In this document: piece after piece, positions 34,823-46,515 of the stretch
How the letters are laid out: the number at the start of each line of letters is the position of its first letter
Numbering within the stretch: position 1 is the stretch's first letter
Assembly (NCBI GenBank): GCA_009760885.1
Contig: CM019713.1
Coordinates: 80,616,486 to 80,680,485, forward strand
DNA length: 64,000 bases
Direction: 5' to 3'
Source: Achatina immaculata
Lineage: Eukaryota > Mollusca > Gastropoda > Stylommatophora > Achatinidae
Translations under genes and position numbers: made by a program
The notes under the pieces: model-generated
What the model saw: only the letters and a program-made list of their open reading frames with translations
Database searches by the model: none
Told to the model about the DNA's origin: nothing

Positions 34823-35540
34823 TTCATTCATTTGCATGTCCCTTTCTGAACTCTGTCTCCCTAACAGCTCTCCTATAGGCCTCTCGGTTGTGAGCAAAAT
34901 AGCCTGCTGCTGATGCATCCATTTGCAGATCACCAACGATGTCTTGCAGCCATCTTCGCCTTGGTCTTCCTCTCTTTCTTTTTCCCATTATGTATCCTCC
35001 AAGATGGTTTTCCCTAGATTATCATGACGTTTAATGTGTCATCTTTACTAGCCAGCATTCTTCAATATTAAGTTCTTGTAGTATGGATATATTTGTTCTA
35101 TTTTGTGTCCATGATATTTGAAGAACTATTCTGTAGCATTTACATTCAAAGGCATTTATGTGTTTCATCAGCTGTTTTGTTAAGTGTCCAGGTCTCACAT
35201 GCATATGTTGCGATGGGAAAGATGCATGTCCTTAAATATCTTATTTTTGTAGTTCTGTCTGTTCCTCCCCACAGATTCTTTAGTTGTTTTAATTTCTGGA
35301 GAGCGATAGACGTCCTCCGTTTAATTTCCCTTATTATATCTCTATTATTAGTTAGCAGTGATCCAAGATATTCCAAATTCTTCACTTCTTCCAGTTTTTC
35401 CTCATTGATACATATATCAGTTGACTTGTTTGTTGTGTCAATTTAGTTTTCTTCACATTAGATAGAGGTTTTGCTCTTCGCTGTTCTTACGTATTGACAT
35501 AATTAGTTTATCCATTTCTTTTTGTGTTGTTAACATACAG
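34823..35540 (-). pseudogene. Alpha-family RTE C-terminal relic
   Basis: On the minus strand it reads 'KNLEYLGSLLTNNRDIIREI', 'LWGGTDRTTKIRYLRTCIFP', 'YACETWTLNKTADET' and 'KRKRGRPRRRWLQD', ending near a short ATTC/GAAT tail at 34823-34832. Several stops. It lacks the RT core. Confidence 0.85.
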
Positions 35541-36640
35541 TTAAAATAAGTAAAACTTAGAGATTTCTCATTGAAGCTAGATTCAGTCATCGATTTTGTC
35601 TCAGACTCGTGTAATAGTTTACTTCCATGTCATTCAATGCTCTTGTCCGTAATCTCTTTTATATTGCTTTCTTCTTATCTAAATCTTTTCAGAAGTTAGG
35701 TCTCAGAGTAGACAAAGCTAAATCACTCTTAGATTTCATTCATGCACAACCGTTTTGTTTAAGTTACCTGATATATTGTTTTGTTGTTGTTATTCTTTTT
35801 GTTTTCCCCTTTTTCTCGACTTTTCTACCATCTGACAAAATGTAAACTTCCACCTTCACTTCAGAGATGACAAGTATTTATATTATGTTTACAGATAAAA
35901 ATGACATTTTTTAAACATACAACAACTGTGATTCATTTAACTGTTGAAGAAAAATCCAAATAATTAAATAACATGTAATTACAATTCAAGTACCACAAAT
36001 TAACTTACTGACATAAAACAGGAACAAATATCAGAAAAAAAAAGAATGGCATTAACATTACAAAATATAATAAATCAAATAAAGTAATAAATAAAATCTG
36101 TTTAATAATGCATTGTCTTAAAACATTTCTAAAAGGTCAAAATAACAAGGTAAGTTAGGGCAATGTAGTCATCATTGAATCTTGCTTTATAACAGAAGTC
36201 ATAACAACATTAGCTGATATACGTATTTAAAACTTTACTACAAATAAAACACAAATATGCAATTACGTATTCGACGGTGCGTGTAATGAATAAATTCATA
36301 GGGACAGAGATTAGACCTCAAAAAATGTGCTTATATAAGGCTTGGAGTAAGGATAGCCACAGGTAACCTGCCATAGTTCTAGGAAAAGTAGATTCAGAAT
36401 GATAGAAGATGAACGACAAGACGTCGACGAGTGAAAGGTTAATGTAATTGAACTATTATGAAGATAAAGTGAATATAGCTAGATCAGGCTCAGGTTTACA
36501 GTGATGTAGTTGTACAAGATTATCAGCGACAATCAAAGATATCTCTTGTGAGAGAACTGCAGTCACTTACCTCGGACTGCGAATCACGGAAACAATTCAG
36601 TGAAACTAAGATGGCGTGTGAATGCGTTTTTCCAATGTAA
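35541..36640. other. Unassigned flank inside the duplicated block
   Basis: AT-rich, no gene recognised. The 72-codon frame at 35627 is preserved in both copies but carries no known motif. Confidence 0.35.
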
Positions 36641-38460
36641 CATCAAAATATGGGAATACAATAAACACATACAGCCATTCATTCATTTGCATGTCCCTTT
36701 CTGAACTCTGTCTCCCTAACAGCTCTCCTATAGGCCTCTCGGTTGTGAGCAAAATAGCCTGCTGCTGATGCATCCATTTGCAGATCACCAACGATGTCTT
36801 GCAGCCATCTTCGCCTTGGTCTTCCTCTCTTTCTTTTTCCCATTATGTATCCTCCAAGATGGTTTTCCCTAGATTATCATGACGTTTAATGTGTCATCTT
36901 TACTAGCCAGCATTCTTCAATATTAAGTTCTTGTAGTATGGATATATTTGTTCTATTTTGTGTCCATGATATTTGAAGAACTATTCTGTAGCATTTACAT
37001 TCAAAGGCATTTATGTGTTTCATCAGCTGTTTTGTTAAGTGTCCAGGTCTCACATGCATATGTTGCGATGGGAAAGATGCATGTCCTTAAATATCTTATT
37101 TTTGTAGTTCTGTCTGTTCCTCCCCACAGATTCTTTAGTTGTTTTAATTTCTGGAGAGCGATAGACGTCCTCCGTTTAATTTCCCTTATTATATCTCTAT
37201 TATTAGTTAGCAGTGATCCAAGATATTCCAAATTCTTCACTTCTTCCAGTTTTTCCTCATTGATACATATATCAGTTGACTTGTTTGTTGTGTCAATTTA
37301 GTTTTCTTCACATTAGATAGAGGTTTTGCTCTTCGCTGTTCTTACGTATTGACATAATTAGTTTATCCATTTCTTTTTGTGTTGTTAACATACAGTTAAA
37401 ATAAGTAAAACTTGGAGATTTCTCATCTGAAACTAGATGCAGTCATTCGATTTTGTCTCAGACTCGTGTAATAGTTTACTTCCATGTCATTCAATGCTCT
37501 TGTCCGTAATCTCTTTTATATTGCTTTCTTCTTATCTAAATCTTTTCAGAAGTTAGGTCTCAGAGTAGACAAAGCTAAATCACTCTTAGATTTCATTCAT
37601 GCACAACCGTTTTGTTTAAGTTACCTGATATATTGTTTTGTTGTTGTTATTCTTTTTGTTTTCCCCTTTTTCTCGACTTTTCTACCATCTGACAAAATGT
37701 AAACTTCCACCTTCACTTCAGAGGTGACAAGTATTTATATTATGTTTACATATAAAAATGACATTTTTTAAACATACAACAACTGTGATTCATTTAACTG
37801 TTGAAGAAAAATCCAAATAATTAAATAACATGTAATTACAATTCAAGTACCACAAATTAACTTATTGACATAAAACAGGAACAAATATCAGAAAAAAAAA
37901 GAATGGCATTAACATTACAAAATATAATAAATCAAATAAAGTAATAAATAAAATCTGTTTAATAATGCATTGTCTTAAAACATTTCTAAAAGGTCAAAAT
38001 AACAAGGTAAGTTAGGGCAATGTAGTCATCATTGAATCTTGCTTTATAACAGAAGTCATAACAACATTAGCTGATATACGTATTTAAAACTTTACTACAA
38101 ATAAAACACAAATATGCAATTACATATTCAACGCTGCTTGTAATGAATGAATTCATAGAGACAGAGATCAGACCTCGAAAAATGTGCTTATATAAGGCTT
38201 GGAGTAAGGATGGCGACATGTAACTTGCCAAAGTTCTAGGAAAAGTAGATTCAGAATGATAGAAGATGAACGACAAGACGTCGACGAGTGAAAGGTTAAT
38301 GTAATTGAACTATTATGAAGATAAAGTGAATATAGCTAGATCAGGCTCAAGTTTACAGTGATGTAGTTGTACAAGAATATCAGCGACACTCAAAGAAATC
38401 CTCTGGTGAGTGAGCTGCGAACCACGGAAACATTTCAGTGAAACTAAGACGGCGTCTGAA
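36641..38460. repeat. Tandem segmental duplication of 1.85 kb, copy 2
   Basis: Near-identical copy of 34790-36640; it runs directly into the 39-bp minisatellite at 38482. Confidence 0.92.
36678..37395 (-). pseudogene. Alpha-family RTE C-terminal relic, duplicated copy
   Basis: Same sequence and breaks as 34823-35540, created by DNA duplication. Confidence 0.85.
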
Positions 38461-38481
38461 GCTGGCGTACACGTGTCGTTC

Positions 38482-38870
38482 CAAGAGTTGGAAAGTAATG
38501 AATACAGAGTTCAGAAGTTCCAAGAGTTGGAAAGTAATGAATACAGAGTTCAGAAGTTCCAAGAGTTGGAAAGTAATGAATACAGAGTTCAGGAGTTCCA
38601 TGTGGTGGAAAGTAATGAATACAGAGCTCAGAAGTTCCAAGAGTTGGAAAGTAATGAATACAGAGTTCAGAAGTTCCAAGAGTTGGAAAGTAATGAATAC
38701 AGAGTTCAGAAGTTCCAAGAGTTGGAAAGTAATGAATACAGAGTTCAGGAGTTCCATGTGGTGGAAAGTAATGAATACAGAGTTCAGGAGTTCCATGTGG
38801 TGGAAAGTAATGAATACAGAGCTCAGAAGTTCCAAGAGTTGGAAAGTAATGAATACAGAGTTCAGAAGCT
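38482..38870. repeat. 39-bp minisatellite, 10 copies
   Basis: The unit encodes FQELESNEYRVQK on one frame, and the reverse strand is open as well. Two unit types, 'gttccaagagttgg' and 'gttccatgtggtgg', alternate in a higher-order pattern. No convincing gene structure surrounds it; the plus-strand frame would have to begin at GTG. Confidence 0.92.
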
Positions 38871-39384
38871 GATAGATCACGACTGTGTTAGCTCATGAAT
38901 AAATACTATTATTTAACAGTCGATAGTTGGGAGATGATTGACGATATTGATGACAAGTACTTGGTAATTTGTGACTTGAACCTGACTGAGAGTCTGTACT
39001 GAATCACAATACAGTCAGCTTTATGGCAACATATTCTTCTACGTATTATTTGTTAATAAAACAATGTTGCATTTATAAATGTTTTTGCCTTCGAGTGGAG
39101 CTATCTTTGTGCTGATGTTGACTACAATTAATTATGAATGTGAGGAGTGTAACAGTTAATATGGCTGAACCATACACAACCCACTATACAACAATATCAT
39201 AACAAAAGAGTTGAGACCAGGAATTTGTTTTCTACACTTCATGCAAGCTAGTAGGTGTAACATTTTAATATAAAAGATATATACGCTCTAGAAGTGTTTA
39301 CATTGTCAGTTCTACGAAATTAGACATGAACACGTGTCAAGTTCTGAGACAAAAGCTATCGGCTCTCCATTAAAAAGAGTGGAG
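38871..39384. other. Unassigned sequence
   Basis: Nothing recognised. Confidence 0.35.
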
Positions 39385-39545
39385 ATTTATGAGGATATCA
39401 GTGTAAGGACCTATTTAGAATGTCCTAGAAGCTGAGATCTGTGAGGATATCAGTCTGAGGACATATTTAGAATGTAGTAGAAGCTGAGATCTGTGAGGAC
39501 ATCAGTCTGATGACCTATTTAGAATGTCCTAGCTGAGATCTGAAG
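39385..39545. repeat. ~53-bp tandem repeat, 3 copies
   Basis: Units share 'gctgagatctgtgaggatat' and 'cagtctgagga', 'tatttagaatgt'. Confidence 0.8.
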
Positions 39546-39698
39546 CAGAAAATGTAGGAGAATCAAACTTTCTCTGTATATCTGTCTGCTACAGACAAAG
39601 AAGAGTTTTGTTTAGCATACAAGGACATTTACGAAAAAAAATAAAAGAACATATGTAAATTTATTTACTACATCTTGAAACGATAGAACAATTGTTTT

Positions 39699-41448
39699 AC
39701 ACGTACTGTGATAATTAAACATCATTACTCTATAGTTTTACTTCCGTGTCAAAATATCGGTAACATGATCAAGAAACTTCACTTTCAGCACGTGAGATAA
39801 AATACGGGCCTGACACTGTATCCCAAAACTCCTTAATGGCCAGGAAGCGGGAGTTTGACCTCTACATGCAATAAGAAAATGTAGCAAAACAGAAATGTCT
39901 GTTGTAGTAACACTAGCAAATCTTCCATGTCTGCTGACAGTTTTTGTTTTCACATGCTGGATTAAATTGTCAACTTTTATGCAGCAAAATGTGACATGTT
40001 GAATGTGTTTTCTTTGTTTGTGTCTTTATATTTCGAAAAACTCTTAGATTTTTTGTCTTCTTTCTGGTTTCATAAATAATTCGCATTGAATTCACACGGA
40101 AGAAACAACATTGATTTCAACTAAGCCGATATATCTTCAACCGTTCTCCTTTTAATCTCATCAGAACTGGTATTTTTTTTTTCTAATCTTCTCTTTTTTT
40201 TCTATTCCCCCTTTTTGTATTCAGTGAAGGATTTCTGCACAAAGTTATCATCTATTTCTTCATGTATTCACCCCATTGATTCATTGTTTTAAAAATCTGA
40301 GACATATCTATTTACAGAGTCTTTCTACTTGTGATATATACAAGAGTGGTTTGTCTGATGTGTTCTTCTGTTTCTACTCTTGTTTCTTGTGTTTTCACAT
40401 CTAAGATATTACTTGTCTGACATTTCATTATAGCCTTCCTGATTTGTTATATCACCCTCTAGTGTGCTGATAGGTCAAGGAAAATATGGGCACTAACACC
40501 ATAACCCTATGTGCCTCTAAGGCATGAGAGGATTACATTTACCTATCTTACCTTCCTGATTTGTAAGAAACTTACGTTGGTTAAAAGACTAAACATACAG
40601 CACTTATTACAGATGCTATTACAGTGGATAATGAAAGTTTACACTCCTATGGAGATTCCCTTTCTGCTGGGGGTTTAAACATACGGTCTCTGTATCATCA
40701 ACACGAATACCACTTGTTGTGGACGCTGGCATCATTTGTGCTCAGCTGCTTCATGTCAATAGATTTCTGTTTTTCTTCCGGGACACAGTTATTTATGAGA
40801 CTCTCTGTTCTCAGAATGATAGAATCTATGGATATTTTCAACATCCTGAGAGCGTCAGTTCCCCTGTCCTCATGTTCTATATTTGTCTTCAAGAACGCGG
40901 CTTCTTCTCGCCATATCTCGAGTTCACGCATCACTTCTCGCGGACTTTGAGGGGAGGCTTTGATCCTCTCAAACTTCCTGTTAATGTGATCAATTTTGAT
41001 CTGTAGTTCCCGCTCTGCCTGTAGTGCTGCTTCTCTAGAGATAAGCCTGCTGTGCTCACCCTTCATGTGCTCAAACCTGGCTTCAGTGTAACGTTCTCCA
41101 ATCTTATCAACCAGAGAAAGTAATCTCTGAACTGATCTTTCCCTCATCTCTGGTGTCAGGTTATGAAAGAGCACTACCCTGTTTTCACATTCCTTGATGA
41201 GATCACTAAGAGCCCCTGTCTGATCTTCACACCATTCATCAAAAGTCAGATCTTCTTTGTGCCGAGCGTACAAGTCAAAGTTTTCCCCGTTTGTAAACAC
41301 CAGAATACAATGATCCTTGAAAAGACTTTGACCCAAAATCACTTTCAAAACTTGAATGGCCTCCATCTCCTCTTTCGTGAACCGGCTGCCATATCTTAAG
41401 ACATAGAGAAAAGCATCAAAGCCAGTACCACAAAGATTAAACGTACTG
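39699..41448. repeat. Tandem segmental duplication including the 3' two-thirds of a GIMAP gene
   Basis: This block repeats the 3' flank and coding part of the GIMAP gene at 42427-43431. Offsets run from about 1740 to 1729 bp. The junction at 41448 reads 'gattaaacgtactgtgataa', fusing GIMAP coding sequence to flank, with 'acgt' microhomology to 43170. Confidence 0.92.
40448..40550 (+). mobile_element. SINE-like retroposon, 5'-truncated copy
   Basis: A 103-bp match to the 3' part of the element at 6461, ending 'acctatctta'. A 14-bp target-site duplication 'ccttcctgatttgt' (40434-40447 and 40551-40564) proves the insertion. Confidence 0.88.
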
Positions 41449-41465
41449 TGATAATTAAACATCAT
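40698..41465 (-). pseudogene. 5'-truncated GIMAP (AIG1) copy lacking G1-G3
   Basis: The open frame keeps 255 codons. Eight or so novel residues (MMFNYHST) come from the fused flank, then it matches the GIMAP at 42427 from 'FNLCGTGFDAFLYVLRYGS' to the stop, including the G4-like 'TNGENFDL' and the coiled-coil C-terminus. The P-loop (G1), G2 and G3 are absent, so it cannot bind GTP in the normal way. Coding differences from the intact gene are few, for example ECEN for ECDN. It has no promoter of its own in view. I call it a pseudogene, but the frame is intact. Confidence 0.85.
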
Positions 41466-42177
41466 TACTCTATAGTTTTACTTCCGTGTCAAAATATCGG
41501 TAACATGATCAAGAAACTTAACTTTCAGCACGTGAGATAAAATACGGGCCTGACACTCCTTAATGGCCAGGAAACGGGAGCTTGACCTCTACATGCAATA
41601 AGAAAATGTAGCAAAACAGAAATGTCTGTTGTAGTAAGACTAGCAAATCTTCCATGTCTGCTGACAGTTTTTGTTTTCACATGCTGGATTAAATTGTCAA
41701 CTTTTATGCAGCAAAATGTGACATGTTGAATGCGTTTTCTTTGTTTGTGTCTTTATATTTCGAAAAACTCTTAGATTTGTGTCTGTTTTCTGGTTTCATA
41801 AATAATTCGCATTGAATTCACACGGAAGAAACAACATTGATTTCAACTAAGCCGATATATCTTCAACCGTTCTCCTTTTAATCTCATCAGAACTGGTATT
41901 TTTTTTTTCTAATCTTCTCTTTTTTTTTCTATTCCCCCTTTTTTTGTATTCAGTGAAGGATTTCTGCACAAAGTTATCATCTATTTCTTCATGTATTCAC
42001 CCATTTGATTCATTGTTTTAAAAATCTGAGACATATCTATTTATAGAATCTTTCTACTTGTGATATATACAAGAGTGGTTTGTCTGATGTGTTCTTCTGT
42101 TTCTACTCTTGTTTCTTGTGTTTTCACATCTAAGATATTACTTGTCTGACATTTCATTATAGCCTTCCTGATTTGTT

Positions 42178-42285
42178 ATATCACCCTCTAGTGTGCTGAT
42201 AGGTCAAGGAAAATATGGGCACTAACACCATAACCCTATGTGCCTCTAAGGCATGAGAGGATTACATTTACCTATCTTACCTTCC
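42178..42285 (+). mobile_element. SINE-like retroposon, copy within the GIMAP unit
   Basis: Same element and position as 40448-40550. Since both blocks carry it at the same point, the SINE inserted before the tandem duplication. Confidence 0.85.
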
Positions 42286-42426
42286 TGATTTGTAAGAAAC
42301 TTACGCTGGTTAAAAGACTAAACATACAGCACTTATTACAGATGCTATTACAGTGGATAATGAAAGTTTACACTCCTATGGAGATTCCCTTTCTGCTGGG
42401 GGTTTAAACATACGGTCTCTGTATCG

Positions 42427-43431
42427 TCAACACGAATACCACTTGTTGGGGACGCTGGCATCATTTGTGCTCAGCTGCTTCATGTCAATAGATTTCTGTT
42501 TTTCTTCCGGGACACAGTTATTTATGAGACTCTCTGTTCTCAGAATGATAGAATCTATGGATATTTTCAACATCCTGAGAGCGTCAGTTCCCCTGTCCTC
42601 ATGTTCTATATTTGTCTTCAAGAAAGCGGCTTCTTCTCGCCATATCTCGAGTTCACGCATCACTTCTCGCGGACTTTGAGGGGAGGCTTTGATTCTCTCC
42701 AACTTCCTGTTAATGTGATCAATTTTGATCTGTAGTTCCCGCTCTGCCTGTAGTGCCGCTTCTCTGGAGATAAGCCTGCTGTGCTCACCCTTCATGTGCT
42801 CAAACCTGGCTTCAGTGTAACGTTCTCCAATCTTATCAACCAGAGAAAGTAATCTCTGAACTGATCTTTCCCTCATCTCTGGTGTCAGGTTATGAAAGAG
42901 CACTACCCTGTTATCACATTCCTTGATGAGATCACTAAGAGCCCCTGTCTGATCTTCACACCATTCATCAAAAGTCAGATCTTCTTTGTGCCGAGCGTAC
43001 AAGTCAAAGTTTTCCCCGTTTGTAAACACCAGAATACAATGATCCTTGAAAAGACTTTGACCCAAAATCACTTTCAAAACTTGAATGGCCTCCATCTCCT
43101 CTTTCGTGAACCGGCTGCCATATCTTAAGACATAGAGAAAAGCATCAAAGCCAGTACCACAAAGATTAAACGTGCTGCTGATATTAGCGATCATTCTTTT
43201 CATCCAGTTTGATTCGTCTGGCTTTCTACATTCAAATCCTGGTCCATCAACCACTGTTACCGTCAGACTTCCAACTTTTCCAGTATCCACTTTTGGTTTG
43301 TGATTCATGAGCTTTCCTCCATGTGAAATCTCAAAAGTTTCTTTCTCCAGAATAGTGTTTCCGGTAGAGCTCTTTCCGTTTCCAGCTTTCCCCATCAATA
43401 AAAGACAGTATTCTCTTGATGACGTCATCAT
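42427..43431 (-). CDS. AIG1/GIMAP-family GTPase (gene A)
   Basis: A 334-residue frame with one AIG1 GTPase domain. G1 P-loop is 'GKAGNGKSS' (residues 14-22), G3 is 'DGPG' (62-65), and the family's hydrophobic box follows ('YGSRFTKEEMEAIQVLKVIL'). G4 is 'TNGE' where many family members have TxxD. 'RVVLFHNL' is the G5-like end. The C-terminal ~130 residues are charged and probably coiled coil. It ends ...KWYSC, with no CaaX box or membrane segment. GIMAPs are GTP-binding proteins tied to immune and stress responses; their role in invertebrates is unclear. A 'ttacag' acceptor just upstream of the ATG suggests this is the main coding exon after a 5' UTR intron. Gene B lies about 3.3 kb away on the same strand. 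Confidence 0.88.
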   Translation of the reverse strand: MMTSSREYCLLLMGKAGNGKSSTGNTILEKETFEISHGGKLMNHKPKVDTGKVGSLTVTVVDGPGFECRKPDESNWMKRMIANISSTFNLCGTGFDAFLYVLRYGSRFTKEEMEAIQVLKVILGQSLFKDHCILVFTNGENFDLYARHKEDLTFDEWCEDQTGALSDLIKECDNRVVLFHNLTPEMRERSVQRLLSLVDKIGERYTEARFEHMKGEHSRLISREAALQAERELQIKIDHINRKLERIKASPQSPREVMRELEIWREEAAFLKTNIEHEDRGTDALRMLKISIDSIILRTESLINNCVPEEKQKSIDMKQLSTNDASVPNKWYSC

Positions 43432-43647
43432 GTACCTGTAACAGTGACGAAGTAATGTATGGGCGGAGACAGAAATAAAATAGAACCGAGAAGTACAAAA
43501 CTCTTCAGATATTTAGAAGTAAATGTCAAAAGTTACTGAAAGAATGTGCAGTTGGACGGTCCAAAACATTGAAGAGGATATTTCAGTAAGTAAGTTTAAA
43601 CCTATGGGGTCTTTAATATAAATGTGCGAACCAGTTCCAAGACCTGG
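43432..43647. other. Likely intron or upstream region of GIMAP gene A
   Basis: The minus strand has a pyrimidine-containing stretch and 'gttacag' before the coding exon. No first exon could be identified. Confidence 0.4.
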
Positions 43648-43915
43648 TATTAAGTTAACAAATATTCTCCAGAAGTCTAGGTAATCAAAAATCTCTAGTG
43701 TATTAAGTTAACAAATATTCTCCAGAAGTCTAGGTAATCAAAAATCTCTAGTGTATTAAGTTAACAAATATTCTCCAGAAGTCTAGATAATCACAAATCT
43801 CTAGTGTATTAAGTTAACAAATATTCTCCAGAAGTCTAGATAATCACAAATCTCTAGTGTATTAAGTTAACAAATATTCTCCAGAAGTCTAGATAATCAA
43901 AAATCTCTAGTTTAC
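43648..43915. repeat. 53-bp tandem repeat, 5 copies
   Basis: Units begin 'tattaagttaacaaatattc' and repeat at 53 bp (43648 and 43701). It lies upstream of GIMAP gene A. Confidence 0.92.
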
Positions 43916-44235
43916 TTTTTGGAAAAAAGCCAATTGGTCCAACATTTTGGAGTCATGTATTGTTATTTTTTTATCTTAGATTTTCTAGATAAACTTTCTC
44001 TAACTAGGTCTAATTGTAATTATTTGCGTATACAAATTCTGAGTGAGATGAGGCCGAGACATGTCAATCAGTTTTCGGTCACGAAGTTTCATTCAGTGTT
44101 TGGTATAAGCCGTTCACACACTGACCCAGCCCGTGGTAAATATCCGTGGCAGATTGTAGGAGAGGTATTAAGACTTCCACGTGCCTGTCCTCACTGCCTC
44201 TTTCTTCAAAACAGCAAGACCCACCTTACAACTTT
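43916..44235. other. Unassigned sequence
   Basis: No recognised gene; the 107-codon plus-strand frame at 43919 has no known domain. Confidence 0.35.
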
Positions 44236-44360
44236 CATCTGACCTATCATAAACTCGAGCTATCACTTAGAGGTCTGGATCTCTGTGAGATTGTTGATAA
44301 CAATGACCATTTTTGGTTTTATATTTGCTTCCAGTTGCGCAGCTCCGGAACGTAACAACA
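44236..44360 (-). pseudogene. GIMAP gene B fragment (coiled-coil part only)
   Basis: The minus strand matches the 'QLKANFEPKIENVIKKLTEI' segment of gene B, with a stop and substitutions. It is the outermost remnant of the tandemly repeated 3' portion of gene B. Confidence 0.75.
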
Positions 44361-44509
44361 ACCAGAATAACACTTATGTAATAAGTACATATTATATAAC
44401 ATATTTGCACATAAACTGGAGTTTGAATGTCCCTGTCAGTTTGGTAACAAAGAAACTCGCCCTCGTTATGAATGAAAGCCGTGATGATGTTTATTAAACT
44501 CTTGTACGA

Positions 44510-45115
44510 TGTTTGGCAGCTGAAGGAGACGGGTTTCTACTACACGTAGTCAGACATTGAATGCTGGGTACGTTACTTTCAGTCAGAGACAAGCTAGCCA
44601 GCAAAAAGTGCTGATGTTCTTATACGTTGAAAGCAAAGAAGTTCCATGTAGCTGTTCTGGAAAGGTAAAGACGAAATTCTAGAACATTACTTGTCTAGAA
44701 GAACCACTATCAAAAGCGAAGTATACTTTGATCTGGTTGAGGACCACTTGAAACCTATCAGATCAAAAAATTGCGGTTTGCTTAGTTCTTGTGTGTTGTT
44801 GCAGTTTGACAATGTGATTCCTCAAGCAGCACATTCCTTCAAAAAATTACGAATCCGTGTTCAGGGTCTCTTACACAGCCTGAATATTCACCTGACCTCG
44901 CACCATGTGATTATTATGTTTTGGACCCCTCAAAGAGACACTAGCTGAAAAAGTTCAGTACCGACGAAGAGATTAAAGAGGTCTGGCATCTGACAGGTTC
45001 AGTCAGAAGATTGTTGTTCTCTCGAGGAATTCAGGCTTCAGTGACGCTGTGGCAGACCTGCACTGAACGTGATGAAGGCCATGTTGGACAGTGATGGGGA
45101 GTTTTCTGTCACAGT
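44510..45115 (+). pseudogene. mariner-type transposase relic, copy 1
   Basis: The plus strand reads 'RRTTIKSEVYFDLVEDHLKP', 'LLQFDNVIPQAAHS', 'EYSPDLAPCDYYV', 'KKFSTDEEIKEV' and 'FSRGIQASVTLWQTCTERDE' across frame changes. This is the C-terminal half of a DD34D transposase, from a different mariner lineage than 7654-9007. No terminal inverted repeats were found. It sits in the 3' flank of a GIMAP fragment and was duplicated with it. Confidence 0.8.
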
Positions 45116-45339
45116 TATTATTATTATTATTTTTTTTTAACCTTAACTGGTATTTATACAAGTTTTCATGGCATGATTAAAAGTACGGAACTTGTGAAAT
45201 AAAACTATAAAATATAAAATATGATAAGGATGAAATAATTTAATTTTTGTATAATTTAACATCCAGGTTCATGCGGGGAAATTTATGTTTCAAATAATTT
45301 GTTTATAAATTTTCTGCTTCAGTTCTATACAAATAACAT

Positions 45340-45770
45340 TTATGAAATAGTGCACCCTCCTTCCTTATTTTGATTCCTCATCTCTTCTCTCTGCATTTCG
45401 AGTAATCTCATCTGTCCTTCGTGTTGCTTTTGAACAAAGTATGATAAAAAAGCAGTAAGCGCCTCTTCAGTCCAGACTGTAGTTTGAGCATTTTTATTCT
45501 GTGGTTCCTGCAGGGCTTGAATAGACTGGTCTATGACTTTGTCGAAATTCTGAACCGTTTGATTCAGAGATTTCAGGACGTCCGTGTCTCTGTCTTCCCT
45601 GTCTATCTCACTCTTCAAAGCGATGACATACACCTTCAAAGTTTTCATCTGACCTATCATAATCTCGAGCTATCGCTTACAGGTCTGGATCTCTGTGAGA
45701 TTGCTGATAACAATGGCAATTTTGGGTTTTATATTTGCTTTCAGTTGCACAGCTCCGGAACTTAACAACA
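45340..45770 (-). pseudogene. GIMAP gene B C-terminal copy, truncated
   Basis: The last 106 codons (45660 to 45340) are open and match gene B's coiled-coil tail, ending in the same '...GGCTIS' CaaX box. Upstream codons to 45770 also match but contain a TAG near 45672. The GTPase domain is absent. It comes from the tandem duplication of the gene's 3' end. Confidence 0.85.
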
Positions 45771-45921
45771 ATCAGAATAATACTTATGTAATAAGTACAT
45801 ATTATATAACATATTAGCACAGAAACTGGAGATTGAATATCCCTGCCAGTTTTGTAACAAAGAAACTCGCCCTCGTTATAAATGAAAGCCGCGAGGATGT
45901 TTATTAAACTCTTGTACGATG

Positions 45922-46515
45922 TTTGGCAGCTGAAGGAGACGGGTTTCTACTACACGTAGTCACAGAAATTGAATGCTGGGTACGTTACTTTCAGTCAGAG
46001 ACAAGCGAGCCAGCAAAAAGTGGTGATGTTCTTATACGTTGAAAGTACAGAAGTTCCCTGTAGCTATTATGGAACTGTAAAGACGAAATTCTAGAACATT
46101 ACGTGTCTAGAAGAACCACTATCAACAGCGAAGTATACTTTGAACTGGTTGAGGACCACTTGAAACCTATCAGATCAAAAAGTTGCGGTTTGCTTAGTTC
46201 TTGTGTGTTGTTACAGTATGACAATGTGATTCCCACACAGCACCTTCTATCAAAAAATTACTAATCCGTGTTCAGAGTGTCTTACACAGCCTGAATATTC
46301 ACCTGACTTCGCACCATGTGATTATTATGTTTTGGACCCCTCAAAGAGACACTGGCTGAAAAAGTTCAGTACCGATGAAGAGATTAAAGAGGTCTGGCAT
46401 CTGACAGGTTCAGTCAGAAGATTGTTGTTCTCTCGAGGAATTCAGGCTTCAGTGACGCTGTGGCAGACCTGCACTGAACGTGATGAAGGCCATGTTGGAC
46501 AGTGATGGGGAGTTT
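45922..46515 (+). pseudogene. mariner-type transposase relic, copy 2
   Basis: Duplicate of 44510-45115 with further substitutions. It lies directly 3' of GIMAP gene B. Confidence 0.8.

Larger units (their letters stand above)
34790..36640. repeat. Tandem segmental duplication of 1.85 kb, copy 1
   Basis: This block contains an alpha RTE and about 1.1 kb of non-coding flank. It recurs at 36641-38460 with offsets of 1855-1857 bp and very few differences. A ~24-bp difference lies near the right end. Confidence 0.92.
44361..45770. repeat. Tandem duplication unit (about 1.4 kb) of GIMAP gene B 3' region
   Basis: This block (3' flank with mariner relic plus C-terminal GIMAP coding) repeats 45771-47160 with offsets of 1399-1412 bp. 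The 3' end of gene B is thus present twice in recognisable form, with a third trace at 44236. Confidence 0.88.

Noticed and set aside
38410..38898. 162-residue plus-strand frame over the 39-bp repeat
   Set aside because: It begins at GTG, not ATG. Both strands are open because the unit is a multiple of three; no splice or promoter evidence.
40624..41399. Plus-strand frames across the GIMAP copies (also 42353-43128 and 46915-47881)
   Set aside because: They are antisense to the GTPase frames, which carry the P-loop and AIG1 motifs.
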